Source of the DNA: SAR202 cluster bacterium Casp-Chloro-G4 | GTDB lineage: Bacteria; Chloroflexota; Dehalococcoidia; Lucifugimonadales; JADFKI01 | Assembly: GCA_002816705.1 (NCBI GenBank) | Contig: MUCK01000021.1 | Location: forward strand, 1 to 64,000 | Direction: 5' to 3' | Length of the DNA stretch: 64,000 bases | In this document: piece by piece, positions 36,647 through 46,097 of the stretch | Layout of the letters: the number at the start of each line of letters is the position of its first letter | Numbering within the stretch: the stretch's first letter is position 1 | Notes under the pieces: generated by a model | The model's database searches: none | The model's input: the letters and a program-made list of their open reading frames with translations, nothing else | Told to the model about the DNA's origin: nothing | Made by a program: the position numbers and the translations under genes

Positions 36647-36684
36647 ACAAAAAAGGAGTCGCCTGAAGGCGACTCCTTTTTTTC
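36647..36684 (+). terminator. Strong intrinsic terminator after the MoxR/VWA cluster
   Basis: A-rich lead, 13-bp stem (36651-36663 with 36668-36680; GGAGTCGCC core), TGAA loop, then a run of seven T. Works in both directions. Ends the coaE-MoxR-Nudix-VWA unit. Confidence 0.93.
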
Positions 36685-36889
36685 TTATAGTGCAGCGTCG
36701 TTCGGGATTCCAGCGCTTAGCAAGCGAAGCAAACCATATTCAACAAATCATGTTAAGTCATCGAAATATAGCTAAACTTATGCTGAAAGCGTAATATAAT
36801 TACGAGGAATGGGTGTTGGGTAAAGAGAGGGCACTTCAACGAGCTTCAATCGCGCGTATTGCCAACGAGATTCGCAAAGGGGGTAGCAA

Positions 36890-37954
36890 ATGTCGTTAAA
36901 GGTTGGAAACCTAGAACTGTTCATGGGGCCTAAACAGGCCGGAGGGCCAGACGATCTTGAGAAGGTTATCGTCGACTTCATTTCCAAGGCGACCAGGCGT
37001 CTGGATATAGCGGTGCAGGAGTTGGATTCCAGGCCCATAGCGGACGCCATCATCGCAGCCCGCCAACGAAAGGTGACCGTTCGCCTGGTTTTGGAAGGCG
37101 ATTACCTTTCATCCACAAGGCGGCGCTCGGACCCTTACGTGGCCGGGGGACCCCACGAACCCAATCGCGAGATACATGCAGCGATGTTGAGGACGGCCAT
37201 CAATGTAAAGTCGGACTACAACCCACATATATTCCATCAAAAGTTCATTGTTAGGGATAATGAGACCGTCCTGACAGGCTCAACAAATTTCACTCAAACG
37301 GGAGTGTCCAGCAACCTTAACAACGTGGTGATAATTCAGGACACGGATATCGCTAAGATTTACGGCCGCGAGTTTCGAGAAATTATGCAGGGGCACTTCG
37401 GGAATCTCAACGAAGGTCACGACGCAAAGCCGCCGGAAAAGACAGTCTCCGGAATTCCATTAAAAGTATTGTTCGCCCCCGACCACGCCCCAGAGATGGA
37501 GATCATGAAGCAGATGCTTAAGGCCAAAAATCGCATCGACTTCGCGGTGTTTACTTTCGCTGAGTCATCGGGAATCGATGATGCAATGCTCAGCGTGGCG
37601 GCTGGAGGGATAAAGATAAGAGGAGCCTTGGACGGCCTAAGCTCCAACAGTAAATGGGCGGCCACACATGGTCTGGCGGGTAAGGCCAACATCGAACTTT
37701 TCAACGTTCGGAAGCAGACCACCGTTAACAAGCTGCACCATAAGCTTATGGTCATTGATGAGCGTGTGGTGATAGTCGGTAGCTTCAACTATACGGGGCA
37801 AGCTAACAGATTGAACGACGAGAATATTATCGTCTTGGGAGACTTGCGAGATGACGTATCTCAAACGTCCAAGAATAACCAGGAAAAAGTGGGGAAATTT
37901 GCCTTGGACGAAATAGACCGTATCGTTCAGCAATTTGGCAGCGCCATAATTTAG
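36890..37954 (+). CDS. Phospholipase D-family protein with two HKD motifs
   Basis: 354 aa. Two PLD half-domains. Half 1: HQKFIVRD (His116, Lys118) and GSTNFT. Half 2: LHHKLMVID (His283, Lys285) and GSFNYT. Both have the full HxKx4D pattern, so it should be active. The family includes nucleases, cardiolipin synthases and phosphodiesterases; absence of a membrane segment or signal peptide favours the nuclease/phosphodiesterase type. ATG 36890 is preceded by a G-rich site. Upstream 36685-36889 looks AT-rich and without genes. Confidence 0.85.
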   Translation: MSLKVGNLELFMGPKQAGGPDDLEKVIVDFISKATRRLDIAVQELDSRPIADAIIAARQRKVTVRLVLEGDYLSSTRRRSDPYVAGGPHEPNREIHAAMLRTAINVKSDYNPHIFHQKFIVRDNETVLTGSTNFTQTGVSSNLNNVVIIQDTDIAKIYGREFREIMQGHFGNLNEGHDAKPPEKTVSGIPLKVLFAPDHAPEMEIMKQMLKAKNRIDFAVFTFAESSGIDDAMLSVAAGGIKIRGALDGLSSNSKWAATHGLAGKANIELFNVRKQTTVNKLHHKLMVIDERVVIVGSFNYTGQANRLNDENIIVLGDLRDDVSQTSKNNQEKVGKFALDEIDRIVQQFGSAII

Positions 37955-38004
37955 CCAATGGCCGAGACAAGGAGTTTCGGACGAGAGCTGTCCGCCATTC
38001 AGCC

Positions 38005-38400
38005 TCAGGCCTGAAAAACCGTCGCCTCGCCTTTGAGGACCTCGTCGCCGGACTGGTTCTTGATGCTGATGTCTAGCTTGGCGATGCTGCGCCGGTTACT
38101 GGCCGACGTTACCGTTGCCTCGGCCATGATGGTGTCGCCGATGTATACAGGCTTTGGGAAGCTCCAGTTCTGACTCAAGAAGACGGTGCCAGGGCCTGGC
38201 ATGTCCATGGCAACCATCGCGTGCAGAAGTCCCGTGGTTATGCCGCCCTGGCATATCAGCCCATCGAACCTGGTGTTGCTGGTGAACTCCTCGTCGAAGT
38301 GCAGGGGATTGTAGTCGCCAGTGATTTCAGCGTAGGACTGCACCATTTCCTTGGTGACTGTCATTTCCCGTTGAGCTTTCTGTCCGACTTCAAGATCCAT
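38005..38400 (-). CDS. MaoC-like hot-dog dehydratase
   Basis: 131 aa. Hot-dog fold with the catalytic Asp/His pair in ITGDYNPLHFDEEF, as in (R)-specific enoyl-CoA hydratases and MaoC domains. Acts on acyl-CoA or acyl-thioester intermediates; substrate unknown. ATG 38400 has AGGA upstream; the open frame to 38484 adds an unrelated stretch. Confidence 0.87.
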   Translation of the reverse strand: MDLEVGQKAQREMTVTKEMVQSYAEITGDYNPLHFDEEFTSNTRFDGLICQGGITTGLLHAMVAMDMPGPGTVFLSQNWSFPKPVYIGDTIMAEATVTSASNRRSIAKLDISIKNQSGDEVLKGEATVFQA

Positions 38401-38531
38401 GATTCTTTTCCTATTCCCGTGTTCCCACCCGTGAGCCCTCAGCAAATCACAGGGCTTGGGTATAGCCCCTAGTCTTTGGCGCATCTAGGTTGATATGTCT
38501 CCAACGATTGCGTTCCCAAGGCAATCCAATC

Positions 38532-39791
38532 TTAACGCCGCATGGAGAGGGATTGAGGAGGCAGGCCGTTTAGAAAACGGACTAACCCTAAAAGCGCGTG
38601 CGTCGAGGCGCGGCTACGCAACCTCAGCCTGCTGGTAGGGTAGTGGCCTGAGGTAGAAGACACGCTGTCGCCAATAGCGAACCCGATGTGCGACGTTCCA
38701 ACCGGCCCGCTGGCGTCTGTTGGGTCGGCAACCAGGCCTGTGATCGCCAGGCCCACGTCAGCATCGAACAACTTACGAGCGGCCCTGGCCATGTCCTCCG
38801 CCACGTGAGCGTTGATGGGGCCGTATTCTTCTATTAGCTTCGGGTCGACACCATGCCCTTCTAGCAGATCGTCGCGGTACACCACAGCGCTTCCCTTTAG
38901 GAAGTGGCGACTCCCTTCTACGTCCGCAAGGTTGGAGGCCAGCAGGCCTCCTGTAAAGGACTCCATGATGCCGAGGGTGAATCCTTTCGCCTGGAGCAGC
39001 GATGCGGCCAGACTTTCCGGCGTATCATCGTCCGTGCCCCAGACGACGTCTTCGCCTATTACACGACGAATCTCCGTCTCCATCGGGCGGATTAGCTCCC
39101 AGGCCTCTGCGTCGGTGGGGGCGGTTGCTATGGCCCGCAGATGGATGCCGTCCTGTTTCGAGTAGATGCCCAAATACGGATTCTTGCTCTGAAAAAGCGG
39201 CGAAAGCATCTCGTCCAGACCGCCTTCGGATATGCCAAACGTCTTCAGGTTACGGGTGACGATGGCCACGTCAGGATTTCGCGCCTTGATCTTCGGACCT
39301 ATGGTGCTCGTCCACATGGGAAGAATCTCTCTGGGTGGGCCAGGCATGGCCACGATTACATGGCCGTCCTTTTCCGCCCACCAGCCTGGGGCGGTGCCGT
39401 GATCGTTGGGGACCGTTTGTGCCGACGGTATGAGCGTCGCCTGTTTGATGTTGGTCTCCGGCATGGGGAATCCCCGGTTGACGAAGAGGCCTTTGAGGTG
39501 CTCCAGCAGGTCATCTTGAACAGCCATCTCTTCGCCAAAGGCTGCCGCAATGCTCTCCCTGGTTAGATCGTCAGATGTCGGTCCGAGGCCGCCTGAAGTG
39601 AGGGTGATGTCGGAACGCTTCCAGGCCCGCTCAATAACTTCACGAAGCAGTTTGGGGTCGTCGCCCACCTTGGTCACCCACCGCACTTCAACGCCAATTT
39701 TTGCCAACTCTGAGGCAAGAAAGGACGAGTTGGTATCCACAAGCTCGCCCATGAGAAGTTCGGTGCCGATAGATATGATTTCAGCGTTCAT
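38532..39791 (-). CDS. cinA: CinA-family protein (competence/damage-inducible, NMN deamidase-like)
   Basis: 419 aa in two domains. N-terminal MoCF-like pyrophosphatase domain (ISIGTELLMGELVDTN, SGGLGPTSDDLTRE), and C-terminal PncC/amidase domain (GIMESFTGGLLASNL). The PncC signature is normally ESCTGG or ESLTGG, here ESFTGG, with the catalytic Ser kept. In characterised members the two domains recycle pyridine nucleotides. The C-terminus after residue 385 is unusually Ser/Arg-rich. Confidence 0.92.
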   Translation of the reverse strand: MNAEIISIGTELLMGELVDTNSSFLASELAKIGVEVRWVTKVGDDPKLLREVIERAWKRSDITLTSGGLGPTSDDLTRESIAAAFGEEMAVQDDLLEHLKGLFVNRGFPMPETNIKQATLIPSAQTVPNDHGTAPGWWAEKDGHVIVAMPGPPREILPMWTSTIGPKIKARNPDVAIVTRNLKTFGISEGGLDEMLSPLFQSKNPYLGIYSKQDGIHLRAIATAPTDAEAWELIRPMETEIRRVIGEDVVWGTDDDTPESLAASLLQAKGFTLGIMESFTGGLLASNLADVEGSRHFLKGSAVVYRDDLLEGHGVDPKLIEEYGPINAHVAEDMARAARKLFDADVGLAITGLVADPTDASGPVGTSHIGFAIGDSVSSTSGHYPTSRLRLRSRASTHALLGLVRFLNGLPPQSLSMRR

Positions 39792-39874
39792 ATTTGAACC
39801 TTGTCTAACGTATATTAACCCGGATCTTGAATATACCCGGCAAGTATAAGTGGCGGGAGGACTGTCGGGCAGCG

Positions 39875-39902
39875 AAAAGGCCGGACCGTAAGAGTGCGGC
39901 CT
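39875..39902 (-). terminator. Terminator of the Gld-like ABC operon
   Basis: Read on the minus strand: 6-bp stem AGGCCG / CGGCCT (arms 39878-39883 and 39897-39902) with a 13-nt loop, running into TTTTCG. Sits 33 nt after the stop of the last gene of the operon. Confidence 0.6.
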
Positions 39903-39934
39903 CCGCTAATCCTATATTACATTCAGGCGTAACG

Positions 39935-40954
39935 TTAATCGCCGTATGGTATGTCCTCGCCAAATGCCAGAACGGCGTCTACCCAGTCAGCGTTTATTTC
40001 CAGCACTGGTTGGAAAGAATAACTGGATTCGTCCTTGGCGTAGTAATAAGCCCCATCGTCGGACTTATTGCCTAGAATCAACAACACGCCGTCCGTAAAC
40101 GTCGTGCCCCGGTCTGTCTTCCCAGTGAACCTGATCTCAATTGCGGTGGAGTCTTCGGTGATGCCCCACGGAGAGTAATCCCGGTCATCCACTCTGGGCT
40201 GGGCCACCGAGATATGCTCGGCTCTGCCCACTCTGGGGGAGAATTTATCCCAACGTTCCTCGTCGATAGGGCGCAATACCGGGTCGTTGGCGAAGTCCTG
40301 AACGAACCAGCCACCCTGCCTGAAGTTTTGCGCGAAGGAGATTCTGTGGGTGCCCTCTAGGGCAGGGTCCCCGTAATGGATATTAAGCTCCGCGATTGTT
40401 GATGGGCTTCGCTGCTCATACCATTTGGGTATCGGCGGCTCGTATGCAAGCCGGCTGATGACATCCACCCACGTCGACGTGATTAGAAAAAGGTCTGGGA
40501 ATCCTTCAACCTGGCTGTAATTATGGTTTCCGTCGGTGGTTACATCGCCTAATCGAAACTGCAGGGACCGGTTGGAGGTCAGGCCGACTTCTACTATGGT
40601 GTCTGGTTCGTCAAGCCCATACTCCGCCGGATCATCGATCACAGGCCGGAATGTCGTAAGGTCGCGCTTGGTTCCAGGACCGCTCAGGAGCAGCGGAACG
40701 CCTCCCCAGCGTATGAAGTTTGGCGGTATATCTGCAGGATCGTCGAATGCCCAGGTGTGCGGGCCTGATTTATGAAAGCGGACGATGCTGCCCCTGTAGT
40801 TGACCATGATAGTCTCGATGTCATCTTCCGAGACCTGGTAAAACCAGGGAGACTTTGTCTGTTGCTCAGGCACCGATTCAAAGGGATTGATCCATGCAAC
40901 GACGCCAACAGCTATCGCAATTATTATCAGAACACCGGTAATTTTGAAATTCAT
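39935..40954 (-). CDS. DUF4340-type membrane-anchored protein
   Basis: 339 aa from ATG 40954. One N-terminal transmembrane helix (ITGVLIIIAIAVGVVAWI), then an extracytoplasmic beta-rich region in repeated DUF4340-like units (TWAFDDPAD, LDEPDTIVEVGLTSN, FRLGDVTTDGNHNYSQ). DUF4340 proteins typically close gliding-like ABC operons. Last of four co-directional genes, 16 nt after the GldG-like gene. Molecular role unknown. Confidence 0.8.
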   Translation of the reverse strand: MNFKITGVLIIIAIAVGVVAWINPFESVPEQQTKSPWFYQVSEDDIETIMVNYRGSIVRFHKSGPHTWAFDDPADIPPNFIRWGGVPLLLSGPGTKRDLTTFRPVIDDPAEYGLDEPDTIVEVGLTSNRSLQFRLGDVTTDGNHNYSQVEGFPDLFLITSTWVDVISRLAYEPPIPKWYEQRSPSTIAELNIHYGDPALEGTHRISFAQNFRQGGWFVQDFANDPVLRPIDEERWDKFSPRVGRAEHISVAQPRVDDRDYSPWGITEDSTAIEIRFTGKTDRGTTFTDGVLLILGNKSDDGAYYYAKDESSYSFQPVLEINADWVDAVLAFGEDIPYGD

Positions 40955-40970
40955 TCCGCCCGTCCGCCTC

Positions 40971-42659
40971 CTATCGTCTTCGCCACCACACGAGCGCGCC
41001 AAGCACTAGCATCACCAGGGGCGGTACCACCCAACTGGACCACTTGATGAAGTTCCTACCCCGACTGGTGACCACTAACTCTCTGTATGGGAACAGCTTT
41101 GGGCCTATTCCGATTAGATCGTAGTCTTCGGCCAGCCAGTTTACGGAGTTAAGAAACAGGTCCCCGTTGTCGCTACTGCTGAAGAAGAACTTGTTTTTAG
41201 CGAAATCCGAATCGCCGAATAGTACCATCTTGGCTTCGGAGTGCCGTTCCGATTCGTCTACAGTGCCGGATGCCTGGATAGCCATGATTATGCTAAACGG
41301 GCGTCGTACGTCCACATCCCCGTCGAAGTGAATGTTTTCAGGGTTTGGCTCCAACCAACTGGCCCCAGTCGTGACGCCTAATGGCGCCAGTCTTAGGTAA
41401 GGCGGCATCTCCTCGACAGGTATCAGTGGCTCCAAGGATGCTGCGTCGGGGAAGAAGCTGACCCTAATCTGGTCCGTAATAGGAATGCCCTCGGACAGTG
41501 GAGAAGTGCTGGTGAAGTACTGTCCATAGTCCTTTTGAAGCAGAGGCGTTAGCTCTTGACCTGCGACGTTGCTTACTGGATCGGCCACGCTGAAATTTCC
41601 GATGACGACCCCCCATTGCACGAATAGCTCAACGAAGGAACTTGGTGTGTTAGGGTCGAACAGCCCAATAATGCGCCCTCCCTCAGGATTATCGTCGGAA
41701 CCTCCGTTCCGAATGTACTGGTTCAGGGCGTCTCGTTCCATCGGGTCGAGATCTTTTTGTGGGCCGGCGATTATTAGCACGGCGGCATTTTCAGGTACGC
41801 CGCCCGTTTCCAGCAGGCTTAACGGCGATACTCTGTAGTTGTCCCGCTGCAATCCCTGCAGCGCGAAGTCAAAACCGTTATCGGCGTCCCCAAGCTGGCC
41901 CGTTATTGAGTCTCTTGTGGGGCCCGCTTCGCCGTGGCCCGTTAAGTAGTAAATGGTCTTCTGTTCTTCGCCAGTGGCGATGAGAATACTGGTAACGAAG
42001 TCTTGCTCAGTGAAGGACTGTGTTGCCTGTTGAGTGCCATCACTCAGGTCCTCGAAGACTATCACGGGATAGTTTACGACTCCGTACTGCTGCGCCACGC
42101 TTCGCTCCAGTTCGGGGTCGACGAACTCGAAACTGAAGTTGTTGCTTCGGCGGTCAAATTCGTTCAGCAAATCTTCAACCTGCTGCTTGGTGGAGATCGT
42201 GCTGGCAGCAGTGGGAATGAAGAAGGCATGGGCCTTGACGCCCCCGTCCAGACCGTTCAGTATCCGTTGCGTGTCATCTGACAACGTGAAAACCCTGGTA
42301 GCCGTAACGTCTACCCTGGTAGGGGTTCGGAACAACAGAAAATTCACGAGCACGATGATAACGAAGAAAGCGACTGTCATCACGATGACGTTGCCGCCGA
42401 ACCTGCCCTGCCTTCCGCCCAAGAAAATTGCTATGGCACGTGGCGATAGAACCAGCGCCAGGAAAAGCAGAACCAGTCCTATTATTATGACGCTTAAAGA
42501 GAAGTCACGGGTCTCTTCGATGGTTAGGAAAAGGCCCCCGCCCACGACTAACCCAAGAACACCTACGATTGCCGTGACGAAGCTCCAGAACCCTGTGGAC
42601 TTGATAGAGCTTAGAAGGAACTCCCGTACGCTCTCTCCGCCCTGGTCTTGATTTACCAT
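40971..42659 (-). CDS. GldG-like ABC transport accessory protein
   Basis: 562 aa. Three N-terminal hydrophobic helices, a large extracytoplasmic domain (about 120-530: TRVFTLSDDTQRIL, IYYLTGHGEAGP, VLIIAGPQKDLDPMERDALNQYI), and a final helix (VVPPLVMLVLGALVWW). This is the ABC_transp_aux / GldG layout, in which an inactive intramembrane-transport-like (DUF4350) domain partners an ABC-2 permease. Starts 1 nt after the permease stop. Confidence 0.87.
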   Translation of the reverse strand: MVNQDQGGESVREFLLSSIKSTGFWSFVTAIVGVLGLVVGGGLFLTIEETRDFSLSVIIIGLVLLFLALVLSPRAIAIFLGGRQGRFGGNVIVMTVAFFVIIVLVNFLLFRTPTRVDVTATRVFTLSDDTQRILNGLDGGVKAHAFFIPTAASTISTKQQVEDLLNEFDRRSNNFSFEFVDPELERSVAQQYGVVNYPVIVFEDLSDGTQQATQSFTEQDFVTSILIATGEEQKTIYYLTGHGEAGPTRDSITGQLGDADNGFDFALQGLQRDNYRVSPLSLLETGGVPENAAVLIIAGPQKDLDPMERDALNQYIRNGGSDDNPEGGRIIGLFDPNTPSSFVELFVQWGVVIGNFSVADPVSNVAGQELTPLLQKDYGQYFTSTSPLSEGIPITDQIRVSFFPDAASLEPLIPVEEMPPYLRLAPLGVTTGASWLEPNPENIHFDGDVDVRRPFSIIMAIQASGTVDESERHSEAKMVLFGDSDFAKNKFFFSSSDNGDLFLNSVNWLAEDYDLIGIGPKLFPYRELVVTSRGRNFIKWSSWVVPPLVMLVLGALVWWRRR

Positions 42660-42660
42660 A

Positions 42661-43374
42661 TTACCGCCACCTACGGGCTTCTAAAGATCGCACCGTGATG
42701 AACAGGAATACAACCACAATGCTTAAGTAATAGACGACATGGCTAGAGTCCAAGACGCCTCGAGAGAAGTCATCGAAGTGAGCGTCCATGGATAAGCCTG
42801 ATATCACGTCTGCTCCCACGCCCTGAAGTAAAACGCCGATCCTGTTTATGTTGGCTAACATGAGCAGGATACCGATTCCTACCACCGCCGCGACAATCTG
42901 GTTGCCGGAAAGCGAAGAGGCCATGATGCCTATGGCCAAGGCGGCGGCTCCGTAGAGGAAAAGACCGAGGTATGCGCTGACAAGTGGCCCGATGTCAGGG
43001 TCGCCGAACACGAACAACATCAGCACGTAATACAGGGTAAACGATAGCGTTACCCCCAGTGTGACCAGGCTGGCCAGGTACTTGCCGATCACTACCTCCC
43101 AGTCTCTCACTGGTGAGGTGAGCAGCAGCTCCAATGTACCCAGCTTTTGCTCCTCGGCCAGCAGGCGCATCGTGAGCAGCGGCGCCAGGAAAACGATGAA
43201 GAGTGTTGCCCAGTTTATGTACCCGCGGACGCTGGCCTCAGCGAATGGGCGGGTGATGTCGAATACGAAAAAGACTCCCGTGAGAACCAAAAACATGGCC
43301 CCGACTACGTACGCCGTCGGGGATGAGAAGTATGATCGAGTTTCTTTCCAGGCGATGATGAAAGTGTTGTTCAA
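42661..43374 (-). CDS. ABC-2-type permease, GldF-like
   Basis: 237 aa with six hydrophobic helices. The conserved LAEEQKLGTLELLLTSPVRDWEVVIGKYL is the ABC-2 loop between helices 2 and 3. Starts at TTG 43374, overlapping the ATPase stop by 4 nt (TTGA). With the ATPase it forms the exporter core; the substrate is not known. Confidence 0.9.
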   Translation of the reverse strand: MNNTFIIAWKETRSYFSSPTAYVVGAMFLVLTGVFFVFDITRPFAEASVRGYINWATLFIVFLAPLLTMRLLAEEQKLGTLELLLTSPVRDWEVVIGKYLASLVTLGVTLSFTLYYVLMLFVFGDPDIGPLVSAYLGLFLYGAAALAIGIMASSLSGNQIVAAVVGIGILLMLANINRIGVLLQGVGADVISGLSMDAHFDDFSRGVLDSSHVVYYLSIVVVFLFITVRSLEARRWR

Positions 43375-44354
43375 CCCTGCTGCGCCTCCTCTTCAACTGC
43401 CCCGATAACGCCAGGTATTTGCTCCTCCGTGGTTACCTGAAGGAATATCTCCTCCAGCGTCATACCAACGGACTGCAAGCGTAAAAGCTCCCACCCGCCC
43501 GTTACAACGGCTGAAGCCAACCGCGAACGTAGTTCCAGATCAGGCAATAAGGACACGGCATAAGTGGTGTGTCCGCCGTTCTGGACGTAATGGTGGTCTA
43601 CGTCGGTTACGCCTTCGACGGCGCTGATGGCGTCCGCGATTTCCTTGGACGGGCCCTTTACGTCTAGCTCAATCCTATCGACGCCACGCAATCGGGTGGC
43701 CAGCATTTCCGGCGTATCTTCCGCCACAATCTGGCCCTCATTGATAATGATTACGCGCTCGCAGATCATGCTCACTTCTGGCAGTATGTGCGTGCTTATG
43801 ACTAGCGTATGTTCGCCGCCCAGGCTTTTGATTAGCTGCCGGGTTTCGACTACCTGGATAGGGTCTATGCCTATCGTCGGCTCGTCCAGCACCAGAACGT
43901 CCGGCTCGTGCAATATTGCCTGCGCGATGCCCACCCGCTGCCGAAAGCCCTTGGACAGCTTTCCTATGTGAGTATTCCGGTACACGCCCAGGTTTACTAT
44001 GTCGATGACTTCGTTAATTCGACGGGCAACATAATTCGATGACATTCCGCGTATGCGCCCCATGAACTTAAGGTAGTCCGTTACCTCCATGTCTGTGTAC
44101 AGAGGCACCGTCTCCGGAAGGTAACCAATATGCCTTCGTGCCTCCAGCGAGTCGGACACGATGTCGCTACCAGCGATACGCACCGTTCCACTGGACGGCG
44201 GCAGGAATCCCGTCAGCATCTTCATGGTCGTGGACTTTCCGGCGCCGTTGGGACCGAGAAAACCGAGAATCTCTCCCTTGCCAACACTGAAGGAAATGTC
44301 CGTCACTGCGGGGAAGTCACCGTAGTATTTACTTACGTGTTCAATTTCGATCAT
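43371..44354 (-). CDS. ABC transporter ATP-binding protein, GldA-like
   Basis: 327 aa. Walker A GPNGAGKST, signature LSKGFRQRVGIAQAI, Walker B VLVLDEPTIGID, and switch His in ISTHILPEV. C-terminal domain (about 215-310) typical of DrrA/GldA/CcmA-type ATPases. First gene of the four-gene unit with permease, GldG-like and DUF4340 genes. Confidence 0.92.
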   Translation of the reverse strand: MIEIEHVSKYYGDFPAVTDISFSVGKGEILGFLGPNGAGKSTTMKMLTGFLPPSSGTVRIAGSDIVSDSLEARRHIGYLPETVPLYTDMEVTDYLKFMGRIRGMSSNYVARRINEVIDIVNLGVYRNTHIGKLSKGFRQRVGIAQAILHEPDVLVLDEPTIGIDPIQVVETRQLIKSLGGEHTLVISTHILPEVSMICERVIIINEGQIVAEDTPEMLATRLRGVDRIELDVKGPSKEIADAISAVEGVTDVDHHYVQNGGHTTYAVSLLPDLELRSRLASAVVTGGWELLRLQSVGMTLEEIFLQVTTEEQIPGVIGAVEEEAQQG

Positions 44355-44603
44355 GGCCTATACATCCAATCGTAGGAATTTTTCCTTCGATTTAGCCCTT
44401 TATACGTCGTTAGCTTGCGTTAAGATATCAAGAAAATTATCAGCCTTGTTCCAATACTTCAACCAATCTCCACGGCTGTGTCAAGGCGTTTGCTTGAGGA
44501 TTCTATACCATGTGGGTGGAGGGTATCAACTCTATATTGTGCGAAACCTCATGGGGTGATAATCTTATTTGAATGTTGGTTGGAATACAGGAGGCAGACC
44601 TTA

Positions 44604-45026
44604 GTGCATCTGGTAGTTGATGGCTACGGAGCGGATCCGGCGAAGCTCAAAGACGAAGACCTTATATATCATTTTCTGGATGACTATCCCACTGCCATCG
44701 GCATGACCAAGATCGTCCCTCCACAGGTGTACACGTACCATGGTCAGACTCCGGAGGACTGGGGTGTGTCCGGCTTCGTTCTCATAGCGGAAAGCCACAT
44801 CAGTGTCCACACCTTTCCAGACAAGGGCTACATCAACATAGACATATTCTCCTGTAAAGAGTTCGACGCCAACTCCTCGTTGGAAGATGTGAAGAGCACC
44901 TTCTCCCTGCCCGAAGCCAACGTTTGGACATTGGATCGCGGGCTGGAGTTCACCCAACCTCGCGAGGCTTATAACGGAATGGTCCGCGAAAGGGTAGGGC
45001 TGACCCGCAGCGCTCCTACACCCTAA
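44604..45026 (+). CDS. speD: S-adenosylmethionine decarboxylase proenzyme
   Basis: 140 aa from GTG 44604, which follows AGGAGG by 9 nt. Makes decarboxylated SAM, the aminopropyl donor for spermidine. The self-cleavage site is ESH (Glu63-Ser64-His65) in LIAESHISVHTFP; Ser64 becomes the pyruvoyl group. Also FSCKEFD. The frame is open to 44478 without family similarity. 21 nt before the agmatinase gene, so a polyamine operon, but no spermidine synthase follows. Confidence 0.9.
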   Translation: MHLVVDGYGADPAKLKDEDLIYHFLDDYPTAIGMTKIVPPQVYTYHGQTPEDWGVSGFVLIAESHISVHTFPDKGYINIDIFSCKEFDANSSLEDVKSTFSLPEANVWTLDRGLEFTQPREAYNGMVRERVGLTRSAPTP

Positions 45027-45047
45027 CTGGATTCTGACGGGGGCCAA

Positions 45048-45950
45048 ATGCCTGATAAAACCTATGATTGGCTGGGCGACGTTCCCCTTCAATGGAACAC
45101 CTTCCTCGATACTCCTCCTGAGGAGTCAGACCCCGACGAAGCCTTGGTGTTCGTTATCCCCGTCCCCTATGACAGCACAACATCCTATAAGGGGGGAGCC
45201 AGAGAAGGTCCTCGTGCAATCATCGAAGCCTCCAGGCATCTGGAAGACCTGGATCTCGAATTGGGGCGGGACATCTCTAGCGTCGGAATACATACCACCC
45301 CGGCATTAGCGCCAGACGTAGGCGGGCCAGAGGCCATGATCGCCAACGTGCGCAAGGCGGTCCGGCATGCAGCAGGCCAAGGAAAGCTAGTGGCTTTGCT
45401 CGGGGGCGAGCATACCATTAGTGTTGGGGCTGTGCAGGCTCTGGCAGAAGTGCATTCTGACCTCTCGGTGCTCTACCTGGATGCCCACGCCGACATGCGG
45501 GATACTTACATGGGAAGCCGATGGGGTCACGCCTCTGTGGCCAGGCGGGTATGCGAGGTTTCGCCACTCGTATTGGTGGGTGTTCGCAGCGCATGCGCGG
45601 AAGAAATTTCCTTCATAGAGAAGGAAGACCTCCCGGTGTTCTTCTGGCCAGGTTCTCTCTCTGATAAGACCGATCTGGCGAATGTTGTCACGGAACTCCT
45701 GTCACCTAACGTATACATCAGCGTGGATCTGGATGTCTTCGATCCCTCCGAGGTGGCTGCGGTGGGAACGCCTGAGCCGGGTGGCATGCATTGGGAAGAG
45801 GTCACAAATCTTCTCAACGCCGTTGGCCTGCGTCGCAACATTGTGGGCTTTGACATCGTAGAGCTAAGCCCTTCACTGGGTCCGGAGGCGGGGGCGTATG
45901 CCGCAGCCAAGCTGGCGTACAAGCTGATAGGCTATGCGACCGGCAAGTGA
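45048..45950 (+). CDS. Agmatinase / arginase-family ureohydrolase
   Basis: 300 aa. Mn-binding motifs GGEHTISVGA, DAHADMRDTYMGSRWGHA and SVDLDVFDPSEV are complete. Hydrolyses a guanidino group to urea; position after speD and absence of arginine-specific features suggest agmatine to putrescine (SpeB-like), though guanidinobutyrase is possible. Confidence 0.9.
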   Translation: MPDKTYDWLGDVPLQWNTFLDTPPEESDPDEALVFVIPVPYDSTTSYKGGAREGPRAIIEASRHLEDLDLELGRDISSVGIHTTPALAPDVGGPEAMIANVRKAVRHAAGQGKLVALLGGEHTISVGAVQALAEVHSDLSVLYLDAHADMRDTYMGSRWGHASVARRVCEVSPLVLVGVRSACAEEISFIEKEDLPVFFWPGSLSDKTDLANVVTELLSPNVYISVDLDVFDPSEVAAVGTPEPGGMHWEEVTNLLNAVGLRRNIVGFDIVELSPSLGPEAGAYAAAKLAYKLIGYATGK

Positions 45951-46037
45951 TTTATTTGGTATGCGGCGGTGTTCGCCCTTCATAAAAGATGCGATTTGTA
46001 AATGCGAACTGCTCGGTCAAAGCTAAATATTGCCATT

Positions 46038-46067
46038 TTGGTTGGCTAGCCTATGCCGTGATAAAAT
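46038..46067 (+). promoter_or_regulatory. Candidate promoter of the cysteine desulfurase gene
   Basis: TTGGTT (46038-46043), 18-nt spacer, TAAAAT (46062-46067), about 30 nt before the start codon. A weak sigma-70-like match seen by eye. Confidence 0.35.
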
Positions 46068-46097
46068 AAGGTACTATTTCTCACAGGGAGACTATTT

